A stretch of DNA of 64,000 bases from Streptomyces sp. WM6386 (GTDB taxonomy: Bacteria; Actinomycetota; Actinomycetes; Streptomycetales; Streptomycetaceae). Of this stretch, positions 6,924-16,091 are shown in pieces. The stretch's first letter is position 1; each line of letters opens with the position of its first letter. Both the position numbers and the translations under genes were made by a program. The notes below the pieces were generated by a model. That model saw nothing but the letters and a program-made list of their open reading frames with translations, ran no database searches and was not told the origin of the DNA. The stretch covers positions 102,042-166,041 of the forward strand of contig NZ_JXTE01000009.1 of the NCBI RefSeq assembly GCF_000972385.1, in the 5' to 3' direction.

Positions 6924-9077
6924 ATGCCCGAAAACGCCCTTCAGTCTGCCCTTGAGGCGCCTGAAAAATCACGTATGTCACCTCGGTCGATCCTCGTGTG
7001 GGCCGTCGTCGCGCTGCTCGGCGCGGTCGCCTGGGGCGTCCTCGCGCTGGCCCGCGGGGAGAAGATCTCCGCGGTCTGGCTGGTCGTCGCCGCGCTCGGC
7101 TCGTACGCGATCGCCTACCGCTTCTACTCCCGCTTCATCGTGCGGCGCGTCCTGAAACCGGACGACCGCCGGGCCACCCCGGCCGAGCGCCTGGAGGACG
7201 GCGTCGACTTCCACCCCACCGACCGCCGGGTGCTCCTCGGCCACCACTTCGCGGCGATCGCGGGCGCCGGACCGCTCGTGGGCCCGGTCCTCGCGGCCCA
7301 GATGGGCTATCTGCCCGGCACCCTGTGGATCGTCGCCGGAGTGATCTTCGCGGGTGCGGTGCAGGACATGATCGTGCTTTTCCTGTCCATGCGCCGGGAC
7401 GGCAAGTCGCTCGGGCAGATGGCCCGTGACGAGATCGGCCGGGCGGGCGGCGCGGCGGCGCTGATCGCGGTCTTCGCCATCATGATCATCCTGCTGGGTG
7501 TGCTCGCCCTGGTCGTGGTCAACGCCCTCGCCCACTCCCCGTGGGGCACCTTCTCCGTCGCGATGACCATCCCGATCGCCCTGTTCATGGGCTTCTGGCT
7601 GCACCGCATCCGCCCGGGCCGGGTCGTGGAGACCAGCCTCATCGGTGTCGTCCTGCTGCTCCTCGCGATCGTCGGCGGCAGCTGGGTCCAGGAGTCCTCG
7701 CTGGCCTCGGCCTTCACCCTGAGCCCGACGACCCTCGTCTTCTGTCTCATCGCCTACGGCTTCGTCGCCTCCGTCCTCCCGGTCTGGATGCTGCTCGCCC
7801 CCCGCGACTACCTCTCCACCTTCATGAAGATCGGCACGATCGCACTGCTCGCGGTGGGGGTCGTGATCGCCGCCCCGGTGCTCCGCGCGGACGCGGTGAC
7901 CGACTTCGCCTCCTCGGGCGCGGGCCCGGTCTTCGCCGGTTCGCTGTTCCCCTTCCTCTTCATCACCATCGCCTGCGGCGCCCTGTCCGGCTTCCACGCC
8001 CTGGTCTCCTCCGGGACGACTCCGAAGCTGATCCAGAAGGAGTCGCAGATCCGGATGATCGGCTACGGCGCCATGCTGATGGAGTCGTTCGTCGCGATCA
8101 TGGCGCTGATCGCCGCGGCGACCCTGGAGCCGGGGCTGTACTACGCGATGAACGCCCCCGCGGGGCTGCTCGGCACGACGGCCGAGTCGGCGTCCCACGC
8201 GGTCGCGGGCCTGGGCTTCACCATCACGCCCGACCAGCTCACGCAGGCCGCGAAAGCGGTGGAGGAGCAGACGCTGATCGCCCGCTCCGGAGGCGCCCCG
8301 ACCCTCGCGGTCGGCATGTCGGAGATCTTCTCCGGCGTCTTCGGCGGTACGGCCATGAAGGCCTTCTGGTACCACTTCGCGATCATGTTCGAGGCGCTGT
8401 TCATCCTGACGACCGTCGACGCGGGCACCCGGGTCGGGCGCTTCATGCTCCAGGACATGCTCGGCAACGTCTGGAAGCCGGTCGGCCGGGTCAACTGGAA
8501 GCCCGGTATCTGGCTGTGCAGCGGGCTCGTCGTGGCGGCCTGGGGCTACTTCCTCCACAGCGGCGCCACCGACCCGCTCGGCGGGATCAACCAGCTCTTC
8601 CCGCTCTTCGGCATCGCGAACCAGTTGCTGGCGGCGGTGGCCCTGACGGTGTGCACCACGGTCCTGGTGAAGTCCGGTCGGCTGCGCTGGGCCTGGGTCA
8701 CCGGCGTCCCGCTGGCCTGGGTGGTCGCGATCACCTTCACCGCCGGCTGGCAGAAGATCTTCTCCGACGACCCGCGCGTCGGCTTCTTCGCCCAGCGCGC
8801 CAAGTACGCCGACGGCATCGACGCCGGGCAGGTGCTGCCACCCGCCAAGTCCCTCGACGACATGCGGACCGTGGTCACCAACTCCACCGTCGACGGCGTA
8901 CTGATCGCCCTGTTCCTGCTGCTCGTCGCGGTCGTGATCGTCAACGCGGCGGTGGTGTGCGTATGGGCCGTCCGCACACCGGGCACCCTGGCGACGACCG
9001 AGTCGCCGTACGTCGAGTCCCGCATCGAGGTGCCCGAGCAGACCGGTGAGGCGCCGCTGGCCGGAGTGCGGTCGTGA
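6924..9077 (+). CDS. cstA: carbon starvation protein CstA (peptide/pyruvate transporter)
   Basis: 717 aa, about 16-18 membrane helices. CstA hallmarks include GHHFAAIAGAGPLVGPVLAAQMGYLPG near the N-terminus, SGTTPKLI, and DAGTRVGRFMLQD followed by GGINQLFPLFGIANQLLA. In enterobacteria, CstA family members take up peptides or pyruvate during carbon limitation. The last codons overlap the start of the YbdD gene (GTGA), the conserved partner. A short basic N-terminal extension (about 22 residues) precedes the first helix. The two palindromes upstream suggest dedicated control. Confidence 0.95.
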   Translation: MPENALQSALEAPEKSRMSPRSILVWAVVALLGAVAWGVLALARGEKISAVWLVVAALGSYAIAYRFYSRFIVRRVLKPDDRRATPAERLEDGVDFHPTDRRVLLGHHFAAIAGAGPLVGPVLAAQMGYLPGTLWIVAGVIFAGAVQDMIVLFLSMRRDGKSLGQMARDEIGRAGGAAALIAVFAIMIILLGVLALVVVNALAHSPWGTFSVAMTIPIALFMGFWLHRIRPGRVVETSLIGVVLLLLAIVGGSWVQESSLASAFTLSPTTLVFCLIAYGFVASVLPVWMLLAPRDYLSTFMKIGTIALLAVGVVIAAPVLRADAVTDFASSGAGPVFAGSLFPFLFITIACGALSGFHALVSSGTTPKLIQKESQIRMIGYGAMLMESFVAIMALIAAATLEPGLYYAMNAPAGLLGTTAESASHAVAGLGFTITPDQLTQAAKAVEEQTLIARSGGAPTLAVGMSEIFSGVFGGTAMKAFWYHFAIMFEALFILTTVDAGTRVGRFMLQDMLGNVWKPVGRVNWKPGIWLCSGLVVAAWGYFLHSGATDPLGGINQLFPLFGIANQLLAAVALTVCTTVLVKSGRLRWAWVTGVPLAWVVAITFTAGWQKIFSDDPRVGFFAQRAKYADGIDAGQVLPPAKSLDDMRTVVTNSTVDGVLIALFLLLVAVVIVNAAVVCVWAVRTPGTLATTESPYVESRIEVPEQTGEAPLAGVRS

Positions 9078-9262
9078 GCGTCCGGCAATGGGCGCGGGCC
9101 GTCCGCTGGTACCTGAGGGAGCTGACCGGGGAGACGGAGTACGACCGCTACTGCGAACGCCACCTCCGCCACCACCCGCTCGCGCCCGTACCGACCCGGC
9201 GCGACTACCAGGTGCTGCGCACCCGGCACCAGGAGGCCCACCCGCAGGGCCGCTGCTGCTGA
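9074..9262 (+). CDS. YbdD/YjiX family protein
   Basis: 62 aa, no membrane helix. The pattern RWYLRELTGETEYDRYCERHLRHHPLAP...PTRRDYQVLR is that of the YbdD/YjiX (PF04328) family. It starts with GTG overlapping the cstA stop by 4 bp, the arrangement seen in E. coli cstA-ybdD and btsT-yjiX. These small proteins are required for, or assist, the linked transporter. The C-terminus ends in two cysteines. Confidence 0.92.
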   Translation: MSVRQWARAVRWYLRELTGETEYDRYCERHLRHHPLAPVPTRRDYQVLRTRHQEAHPQGRCC

Positions 9263-9335
9263 CCTCCACCGCCAGGGGACCGCGGGGCGGACGACACCGC
9301 CCCGCGGTCCCCGACGACTCACCACCGGGACCGAG

Positions 9336-10274
9336 ATGTTCAGACGCCGCCCCGCCCTGCTGGTCCGCCCCGCACTCGACGACGACGCGCTGCACACGAC
9401 CCTGACGGAGCTGCGCCCCACTCCTCAGCTGCACGGCCTGGGCGCCGGCCGCACCCGCCCCGTGTGGCAGCCGGTCGCCGAACTGCTGCGCGACACGGGC
9501 CGCGACTGGGACCGCCGGTGGCACCGGATGTCCGTACTGGCGGGGGATCTGCCGCCCGCGGTCTGCGAGCGCTGGACCGCCGAGCGGCCCGGTGACGGGG
9601 ACGCCCTGGTGCTGCGGGCCTGCGTACGGTCCGCGCGGGCCGCTTCCGAGGGGTGGGCCGCCGCCCGGGAGGCGGAACAGGCGTGCCTGCGTGCCGCCGA
9701 CGCCTGCCCCGAGGACCCGACCCCGTGGCTGGCCCTGCTCGACGTGATGTACGCGCTCGCCGTCCCGGTCCGGGACGCCGTGCCCGTGTGGACCGAGGCC
9801 GTCAACCGCGCCCCCTGGCACCGGGGTGCCTACCACCGGCTGTTGCGCCATCTGTCCCCGCGCGGACCCGGCACGGTCACCGCCATGACGGACTTCGCCC
9901 GGCACGCGGCCTCCCGCGCACCGCACGGATCACCCCTGGCCCTGCTTCCCGTGGCGGCCCGCGTCGAACTGGTCGCGCACCGGCAACTGTGGGGGCGGAC
10001 GGGGCTCGGGGCCGACGCCCACTGGAACGAAGCCCGGGCCGGCGAGGAGATCGAGACGGCTCTGGCCGGCTGGTTCCGCACCGCCGCCACGCCGCATGCC
10101 GAGGCCGTCGCCGACCTCAACCTCCTCGCCTTCGCCCTGGTCCGCACCCACCGTCCGAACGAGGCCGCACCCGTCTTCCGGCGTATCGGCCGCCATATGA
10201 CGACGCATCCGTGGGAGCTGCTGCCGGCGCCGGAGCGCACGTTTCTCTACTGGCGCGACCGGCAGGGGGTGTGA
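9336..10274 (+). CDS. conserved protein of unknown function, helical (TPR-like)
   Basis: 312 aa, rich in Ala/Arg/Leu helices with no signal peptide or membrane segment. The middle (about residues 95-260) contains Ala-rich helix pairs with Trp/Tyr residues (EGWAAAREAEQACLRAADACPEDPTPWLALLDVMYAL, WTEAVNRAPWHRGAYHRL) that look like degenerate tetratricopeptide repeats. I recognise no catalytic motif. It starts 73 bp after ybdD in the same direction and may be read from the cstA promoter. Function unknown. Confidence 0.75.
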   Translation: MFRRRPALLVRPALDDDALHTTLTELRPTPQLHGLGAGRTRPVWQPVAELLRDTGRDWDRRWHRMSVLAGDLPPAVCERWTAERPGDGDALVLRACVRSARAASEGWAAAREAEQACLRAADACPEDPTPWLALLDVMYALAVPVRDAVPVWTEAVNRAPWHRGAYHRLLRHLSPRGPGTVTAMTDFARHAASRAPHGSPLALLPVAARVELVAHRQLWGRTGLGADAHWNEARAGEEIETALAGWFRTAATPHAEAVADLNLLAFALVRTHRPNEAAPVFRRIGRHMTTHPWELLPAPERTFLYWRDRQGV

Positions 10275-10319
10275 GGTGAAGAGGGGGTGTGAGGAGAAGG
10301 GGGACAGGCGTCGACCGTC

Positions 10320-11111
10320 TCAGACCGCCGCCGGCTCGGCCTCCGTCGCCGCTTCCTTCTCCGCCGCCTCCCTGCGGTCCCGCAGCTCGCGCCGGACCAG
10401 GACGACCCAGCCGATCGGGACGCCCGCGGCGAACAGCCACCACTGGAAGGCGTAGGCGTAGTTCAGCGGAGCGTTCTCCTTGCCCGGCCTGCCGAGCAGC
10501 TCCGGGGTGTCGCCCTTGGGTTCGGGCGTGGTCAGGGCGATGTAGCCGCCGAGGACCTGCTTGCCGAGGCGCTGGGCCTCGTGCTCGCTGTTGATCAGCA
10601 TGATCTGGCGGTCCGGCAGACCCTTGAGGTTCTTGATGCCGCTCGCCTCGGTCGTCTCGTCGGGCATCAGCCGCCCGGTGACGGTGACCTCGCCCGCGGG
10701 GGGCACCGGGACCTTCGGGAAGGCGGTCTGGGTGGCGCCGGTGGGGACCCAGCCGCGGTTGACCAGCAGCACCTTGCCGTCGTTCAGGACGAACGGGGTC
10801 AGGACGTGGTAGCCGACCTCGTCGTCGGAGTTGGTACGGCGGCGGACGACGAGCTCGTCATCGGTGTCGAAGCGACCCGTCGCGGTCACCGACCGGTACC
10901 GCTCCTTGCTGGTGACCGTGTGCCCGGCGGCCGTCATCCGCTCCACCGGCACCGGGTCGGCGGACAGTGCGTCGGAGACCAGCTGGTTACGGGCGCTGCG
11001 CTCCTCGTAGCGATGCATCTGCCAGATGCCCAGCCGGATCATCGTGGGGATGAGAACGAGGGCGACCAGCGTGAGGATCACCCACTGCCGGGACAACAGG
11101 AAGCGGTACAC
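10320..11111 (-). CDS. SURF1 family protein (cytochrome oxidase assembly)
   Basis: About 263 aa. The architecture matches SURF1: an N-terminal membrane helix followed by GIWQMHRYEERSARN, a periplasmic domain with VLLVNRGWVPTGA near the middle, and a second helix near the C-terminus (FAAGVPIGWVVLVRREL) followed by a charged tail. SURF1 proteins help to insert haem a into cytochrome c oxidase. I prefer the GTG at 11111 because relatives start MYRFLL; a TTG at 11126 is an alternative. It is encoded 48 bp downstream of the zinc-ribbon gene on the same strand. Confidence 0.88.
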   Translation of the reverse strand: MYRFLLSRQWVILTLVALVLIPTMIRLGIWQMHRYEERSARNQLVSDALSADPVPVERMTAAGHTVTSKERYRSVTATGRFDTDDELVVRRRTNSDDEVGYHVLTPFVLNDGKVLLVNRGWVPTGATQTAFPKVPVPPAGEVTVTGRLMPDETTEASGIKNLKGLPDRQIMLINSEHEAQRLGKQVLGGYIALTTPEPKGDTPELLGRPGKENAPLNYAYAFQWWLFAAGVPIGWVVLVRRELRDRREAAEKEAATEAEPAAV

Positions 11112-11159
11112 CCCATGACCGTACAACTCGGGCCATGGGGTGTTCGCACAGGGGTGTGG

Positions 11160-11393
11160 TCAGACGCGGTCGACGATGCCCACCTTTCCCTCCGCGCGGG
11201 CGCAGTGGGCGCCGCAGAACCAGTGGCCCTCGACCTCGACGCCCTGGCCGATGATCTGCACACGGCAGTGCTCGCAGATCGGGGCCATGCGGTGGATCGC
11301 ACAGGAGAAGCAGTCGAAGACGTGCACCGCTCCCTGCGCGTGCACCTCGAAGGTCATGCCGTAGTTGTTTCCGCATACTTCGCAAGTCGCCAT
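11160..11393 (-). CDS. small cysteine-rich zinc-ribbon-like protein
   Basis: 77 aa. Three metal-binding knuckles are visible: CEVCGNNYG, then FDCFSCAIHRMAPICEHC, then HWFCGAHCAR, giving at least seven Cys and several His, a LIM or treble-clef-like arrangement. The start is ATG at 11393. Conserved in actinobacteria as an uncharacterised protein. It probably binds zinc; whether it binds nucleic acid or protein is unknown. It sits between the exonuclease and SURF1 genes on the same strand. Confidence 0.8.
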   Translation of the reverse strand: MATCEVCGNNYGMTFEVHAQGAVHVFDCFSCAIHRMAPICEHCRVQIIGQGVEVEGHWFCGAHCARAEGKVGIVDRV

Positions 11394-11472
11394 GCGCCAC
11401 AGGGTGGGCCGTCGGTCCGGCGCGGGCGAGGCGGCGGCGGGCGAGTCGCGGCGCAATCACCCGTCCGTACGG

Positions 11473-12459
11473 TCATCCCCGCGATGCCGGTGCCACGTTG
11501 CCGAGAAGTTGTCCGAAGGCCGCCTCGTCGACGACCGGCGTGCCGAACTGCCGGGCCTTGACCACCTTCGACGTGCCCGAGTCCGGGTCGTTGGTGACGA
11601 GCAGGCTGGTCAGCCGGGAGATGCTGGTGGCGACGTGCAGCCCGGCCTCGATCGCGCGGTCCTCCAGGAGGTCGCGCTCGGTGGAGGTGTCGCCGGAGAA
11701 GGCGATGCGCATGCCCTGCTTGAGCGGTTTGCCCTCTTCGTAACGCCCCGGGTTGGGATAGGGGCATGCGGGCCTTTTGCGGGCGGGGCGCCAACTGGTC
11801 GGCCGATAGCTGCCGTAGCTCGACTGCTGCTGCCGGGGCACGGCCCGGTCCGTCCACTCGGTCAGTGGCCGGCACTCGTGCAGCGGCAGCCGTACGCCAC
11901 CCTCGGCCGCCGCCCGCAGGCTCGGCCGGAACGCCTCCGCGAGCACGCGCGCGTCGTCGAGCGCGTGGTGGGCGCGCTGCTGTACGACGCCGAAGTGGGC
12001 GGCCAGCGACTCCAGCTTGTGGTTGGGCAGCGGCAGGGCGAGCTCCTTGGAGAGCGCGATGGTGCACAGCCGCTGTCGCACCGGCGCCTCGCGCTCCGCA
12101 CGCGCGTACTCCCGCGCAATCATCTGCCAGTCGAAGACCGCGTTGTGCGCGACGAGCACCCGGCCGTCCAGCCGGGTCGAGAACTCCTCGACGATGTCCG
12201 GGAAGAGGGGCGCGCCCTCGAGCACATCGCTCGTCAGACCGTGGATCCACACCGGGCCGGGGTCGCGCTCCGGGTTGACCAGCGTGTACCAGTGGTCCTC
12301 GACCTCGCCGCGCGCGTCCAGCCGGTAGACGGCCGCGGAGATTATCCGGTCGTCCCGGGCGAGGCCGGTGGTCTCCACGTCGACGACCGCGTACCCCTGC
12401 GGATACGCGGCCGGCCACGTTGTGGGGGAGGACGCTGCGGTCGACTGGTCTTCGAGCAT
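11473..12459 (-). CDS. DEDDh 3'-5' exonuclease with C-terminal BRCT-like domain
   Basis: 328 aa. The N-terminal exonuclease domain (about residues 20-190) has Exo I (VVDVETTG), Exo II (VLVAHNAVFDWQM) and Exo III (HHALDDARVLAE), the DnaQ/epsilon DEDDh pattern. The C-terminal 90 residues (GMRIAFSGDTSTERDLLEDRAIEAGLHVATSISRLTSLLV) form a BRCT-like domain. Start chosen at ATG 12459 (MLEDQS); the longer frame is not protein-like. Probably a DNA repair or proofreading-type nuclease. It lies downstream of the RING-finger gene on the same strand (180 bp gap). Confidence 0.88.
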   Translation of the reverse strand: MLEDQSTAASSPTTWPAAYPQGYAVVDVETTGLARDDRIISAAVYRLDARGEVEDHWYTLVNPERDPGPVWIHGLTSDVLEGAPLFPDIVEEFSTRLDGRVLVAHNAVFDWQMIAREYARAEREAPVRQRLCTIALSKELALPLPNHKLESLAAHFGVVQQRAHHALDDARVLAEAFRPSLRAAAEGGVRLPLHECRPLTEWTDRAVPRQQQSSYGSYRPTSWRPARKRPACPYPNPGRYEEGKPLKQGMRIAFSGDTSTERDLLEDRAIEAGLHVATSISRLTSLLVTNDPDSGTSKVVKARQFGTPVVDEAAFGQLLGNVAPASRG

Positions 12460-12639
12460 GGTCCCTGAGGATACGGGCCCCCACTGACAGCGCCGCGCGC
12501 ACCCGGCCGAGAGGCGCCCGTGTACGGCGGCGGGCGGTGCCGGGAGTTCGTACAAAGGCGTGAGGAACCGTACGCACGCGCGCGTAGAGGCAACCAACCT
12601 CGCGCTGAAGACCGGCAGTTGTTCACCGGGCCCGCCCCC

Positions 12640-15234
12640 TCATCCCAGCGCCGCCACCAGGTCCCCCGCCGTCAGCGCCGCCAGACCGCAGCCGTCGACG
12701 GGCCCCGGCAGCAGCCGGTACACCGATCCGGCCGCGCCCTCGGGGGCCACTGCGCCGTGGACCAGTGCGAGGAACACATGCTTCTTCGCGGCCGCTTCAC
12801 CCGCGAGGGCGTCGGCGTCCTCGGACGGCTGCCGTCTCTCCGGCGGCTCCAGGGCACGCACGCGTGCCGCGAACTCCGTGTCCGGTTCCCCGATGTGCCG
12901 CCGGTAGTGCCAGAGCTCGTCCACCGCGCGCGGATGCGGCGTGCGCCGTACCACCGCGACCTCGTCGCCCCGCGCGGTCGCCCGCCACACGGCCAGGTCC
13001 CACAGGGTCGTACGGCCGCAGGAGAAGTACTGATGCAGGTCCTCGGCGACCCGCCCCAGGTCGGCCCCGTGCACATACAGGCTGTGAAAGCCCTCGGCGG
13101 CCGGCAGATGCAGGTCGGTCCACAGGAACGTGCGGCGGTCCAGGTCGACCAGCATCGGAACGTGGATGCGCGAGTCGCCCACCAGGTCGTACCGCTGACG
13201 GACCGTGCGCGGGTCGTAGGACGCGTCACGGTCCTCCAGGGCGGCGGACGGCAGCGCCATGAAGCCGGCGAAGGCGTCCAGGAGCGCCTCGAACGGGACG
13301 TCGTTGAAGCTGAAGACGACGGGCAGCGCGAACCGCACCCCACGGTCGGCGAGCGCGCCGAGGTCCAGGTCGACGTACTCGGTCGCCCCGTCCGGCGCGG
13401 GCCCCGAGACCAGATCACCGGAGTGGACCGCCGCACGGCCCTCGTACACGAGGTTGGTGTAGTCGCACAGACCCGCGAACTTCCAGTCCTCGTCGTACAG
13501 CGCCACCGACAGGTCCAGGTCCACCCGGGTGCCGGCGGGCTCCATCCAGTGCAGGAAGAGCCGCAGGACCTCGCCCTCGGGCAGCGGCTGGGTGCTGCCG
13601 CGCGGCACCGTCACGAGCGCCTTCGCGGCGGCGCTCTCGGCGGCCGGCACCGCGAGACCGGTGAGCGCCGAGTCCAGCACGGCCAGGTCGAGCCGAGGCC
13701 CGTCGGCCAGGCGGCGCAGTGCCTCGGCCTCCAGCAGCGCGCACACCTCGTCCGTCACCTCCGACGACAGCGGCACGCGCGTGTCGTCGATCGTGAAGGA
13801 GTGGGTGACCTGCCCGCGCGGGAAGAACACCCGCCGCCCGCCCGGCAGATGACGGATCCGCATCCGGCCGAGCGCGGCCAGCAGCGGACCCGGCCCCGCC
13901 TTGGGCAGCACGCGGCGCAGGACGTCCCCGAACCCCTCCGGCAGTACGTCGAGTTCGCGCAGCCGCAGCAGATGGTCGAGCCTGCGCAGCAGTTCGCCCG
14001 GCCGCTGGGCGAGCAGCTCCAGGGCGGCCGTCATGTCCTTCTCGTGCAGCGCCTGTTCGACGCGTGCCGCCCAGGTGGCCGGCTTGACGCGGACGCCGTC
14101 GACCCGGACCGCGTCGGGGTGTGCGGCGGCGGTCCGCAGCAGCGCCTCGCCGAGCGCGCCCTCGGAGGTGTCCGTGGCACGCAGGACGGCGAACGCGAGA
14201 GCGGCCTTGGGATGACGGGAGTGCTGCTCGTAGGGGTGCAGGATCTCGGCGGCGCGCTTCCAGGCGCCCGGGTGCCGCAGCACGTCCTCGACCAGCGACG
14301 GCATCGCCAGACCGTCGAGTATGCCCAGCAGTTGCCGGCGCAGGGCGCGCGGCAGGGAGCGCATACGGGGCGGGTCGAGCAGGTCGGCCTCGCCGCCCGA
14401 CCACATGCACAGCAGCCGCAGCACGTCCGTCGCGGTCGTCAGATGTGTGGCCAGGAGCTCGGTCGCCCTCACGCGCGTGTGCCGGTCGAGCAGCAGCATG
14501 CCGAGGGCCAGCGCCTTGGTCTGGCGCACCGGGATGTCCGCAGGGAACCAGCCGAGGTCGGCCGGCGCGTGCGACAGCAGGATCTTCACGTCGTCCCGGT
14601 CCTGCGGCGGCAGCGGGGTACGACGGGCCAGCAGTGTCAGCAGGGCCCGGACCGCGTCCGCCTTCGCGTCCACGCCGAGGGCGAGCAATTTCAGTGGGCC
14701 GACGGCTAGTTCGCGCTCGTGGCGCGGGTGCTCCGGCTTCAGGAAGGGGTCGGTCCGGTCGATACGGCGATGACAGATCGGGCAGCCCGCGTAGTCCGCG
14801 CCGTCCCAGCACTGCCGGCACACCAGATGCGCGCACGGCGACACCGCGTGCACGCTGCCGACCGTGCCGCACAGCACACACGGCTGGGCGGGCCACTGCA
14901 GCAGCAGGGTGAAGATCCGGTCGACGTAGAGCTGGAACGTGTCGTCCGGCACCGAGGCCGGGAAGCTGCGGAACATCGGCATATGGGTGCGGTCCGCGCC
15001 CAGTTCGGCGTCGATGTGCCGGATCAGCTGCCTGCCCGCGTCCCCGAGCCCGGCGGGCCCCAGCCAGGCGAGCGCCGCGTGCAGTTCCGCCGTCGGTGCG
15101 AATCCCCGGTCCAGCAGCTCGGCTTCGAGTGCGACGAGCCCTGGCGTCGTCGACGGGTCGCCCGGGCGTGGCCCGGCCTGGTCGACGTAGACGGTACGAA
15201 GGCGGCGGAGCAGCACGGACGACAGTACGGACAA
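12640..15234 (-). CDS. large RING-finger domain protein (MXAN_6230/SCO0854 type)
   Basis: About 864 aa from a TTG at 15234; a GTG at 15216 is also possible, and the first 45 codons of the longer open frame look non-coding. A RING-like zinc module lies about 110-150 residues in: CVLCGTVGSVHAVSPCAHLV followed by CRQC...CPICHRR, giving C-x2-C, C-x-H, C-x2-C and C-x2-C. The rest is long helical repeats, then a C-terminal TerD-like stretch (VDLDLSVALYDEDWKFAGLCDYTNL). Matches by memory the bacterial MXAN_6230/SCO0854 family, related to stress/Ter systems. Ubiquitin-ligase-like activity is not shown. Function unknown. Confidence 0.85.
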   Translation of the reverse strand: MSVLSSVLLRRLRTVYVDQAGPRPGDPSTTPGLVALEAELLDRGFAPTAELHAALAWLGPAGLGDAGRQLIRHIDAELGADRTHMPMFRSFPASVPDDTFQLYVDRIFTLLLQWPAQPCVLCGTVGSVHAVSPCAHLVCRQCWDGADYAGCPICHRRIDRTDPFLKPEHPRHERELAVGPLKLLALGVDAKADAVRALLTLLARRTPLPPQDRDDVKILLSHAPADLGWFPADIPVRQTKALALGMLLLDRHTRVRATELLATHLTTATDVLRLLCMWSGGEADLLDPPRMRSLPRALRRQLLGILDGLAMPSLVEDVLRHPGAWKRAAEILHPYEQHSRHPKAALAFAVLRATDTSEGALGEALLRTAAAHPDAVRVDGVRVKPATWAARVEQALHEKDMTAALELLAQRPGELLRRLDHLLRLRELDVLPEGFGDVLRRVLPKAGPGPLLAALGRMRIRHLPGGRRVFFPRGQVTHSFTIDDTRVPLSSEVTDEVCALLEAEALRRLADGPRLDLAVLDSALTGLAVPAAESAAAKALVTVPRGSTQPLPEGEVLRLFLHWMEPAGTRVDLDLSVALYDEDWKFAGLCDYTNLVYEGRAAVHSGDLVSGPAPDGATEYVDLDLGALADRGVRFALPVVFSFNDVPFEALLDAFAGFMALPSAALEDRDASYDPRTVRQRYDLVGDSRIHVPMLVDLDRRTFLWTDLHLPAAEGFHSLYVHGADLGRVAEDLHQYFSCGRTTLWDLAVWRATARGDEVAVVRRTPHPRAVDELWHYRRHIGEPDTEFAARVRALEPPERRQPSEDADALAGEAAAKKHVFLALVHGAVAPEGAAGSVYRLLPGPVDGCGLAALTAGDLVAALG

Positions 15235-15385
15235 GCGGAGGCCCCCGGCGGGAAGGAAGAGAAGAAGAGTGAGGCGGGAGGCGGAGAGTGAGCGCGCTGT
15301 CAGCGTCAGAAAGGGAGAAGGAAGCACGCTTGCGGAGCCGCCCCCGCGATCACGAATGTAGGAGAGCACGTCTGTGCGGCGCCAC

Positions 15386-15991
15386 CTATTTGTTTTCGAG
15401 CAGTGATCGCGTCAACGCCCGCACGGACGTGACGAACAGCCGCTCCTCGTTCACCGGCCGCGCGAAGGCACGGGCGAGCGCCGGGTCGTCGTACGCGGTC
15501 GTCTCCTGCGCGGGCTGCTGCACGGGCGCGCGCTCCCGGTTGCGTTCCACGAGGACGAAGCCCACGACCTGGAACTGCACCGCCCGCACCGCCTCCGCCG
15601 CCCGGGCGCCGCGCAGTCCGGCCGCGTGCACCTCGTGCACCAGCGCCCGGCGCGCGGGCAGGAACATCCGCTCGGTCAGGCCGCGTTCGTGGACCATCGC
15701 GATCAGATGCGGATGGGCGCGCAGCCGTCGGCGCAGGATGCGGGCCACCGAGACGATCCGCTCGGCCGGGGTGCGGCCGACCGGCCGGAACTCGCCCAGG
15801 TCGGTCACGGTCCGCTGGACGAGCGCGTCCAGCAAGGACTCCCGGTTGCCGACATGCCAGTAGATCGAGGTCACGGCGGTGCCCAGTTCGGCGGCGAGCT
15901 TGCGCATCGTCAGCGCCTCGGGGCCGTGCTGCTTCACCAGGTTCGCGGCGGTGTCCAGGACTTCGTCCCGGGTGAGCGACGCTCTCGCCAT
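15386..15991 (-). CDS. TetR family transcriptional regulator
   Basis: 201 aa. The N-terminal helix-turn-helix (about residues 6-55) reads TRDEVLDTAANLVKQHGPEALTMRKLAAELGTAVTSIYWHVGNRESLLDAL, a textbook TetR DNA-binding domain. The C-terminal ligand-binding half resembles TetR_C domains and has no specific signature. It is divergent from the ADC-like gene across a 100-bp region that carries a perfect 7-3-7 palindrome (16043-16059), so it probably represses that operon and itself. The ligand would be the operon's substrate. Confidence 0.93.
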   Translation of the reverse strand: MARASLTRDEVLDTAANLVKQHGPEALTMRKLAAELGTAVTSIYWHVGNRESLLDALVQRTVTDLGEFRPVGRTPAERIVSVARILRRRLRAHPHLIAMVHERGLTERMFLPARRALVHEVHAAGLRGARAAEAVRAVQFQVVGFVLVERNRERAPVQQPAQETTAYDDPALARAFARPVNEERLFVTSVRALTRSLLENK

Positions 15992-16042
15992 GCTGCCCCC
16001 AAGTCCGGCTCGTGCACGCGTATTTACCCCGCGGGGCAGGTG

Positions 16043-16059
16043 CTGTAACTGTGTTACAG
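16043..16059. promoter_or_regulatory. TetR operator candidate
   Basis: Perfect inverted repeat CTGTAAC-TGT-GTTACAG, 33 bp upstream of the ADC-like start and 52 bp upstream of the TetR start. Its AT-rich arms stand out in this GC-rich DNA. Size and symmetry fit a TetR dimer site controlling both divergent genes. Confidence 0.8.
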
Positions 16060-16091
16060 GTGACGGCCCATCAGAAGAAGGGCGGTACGAC

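Noticed and set aside
6978..9926. 982-codon open frame on the minus strand
   Set aside because: It is antisense to cstA, ybdD and the next gene, has only His/Arg/Gln/Gly-rich composition, no motif, and arises from GC-rich codon bias.
15235..15369. 45-codon N-terminal extension of the RING protein
   Set aside because: Composition is Ser/Leu-rich without homology pattern; the RSVYVD-type conserved start region begins after the TTG/GTG candidates.
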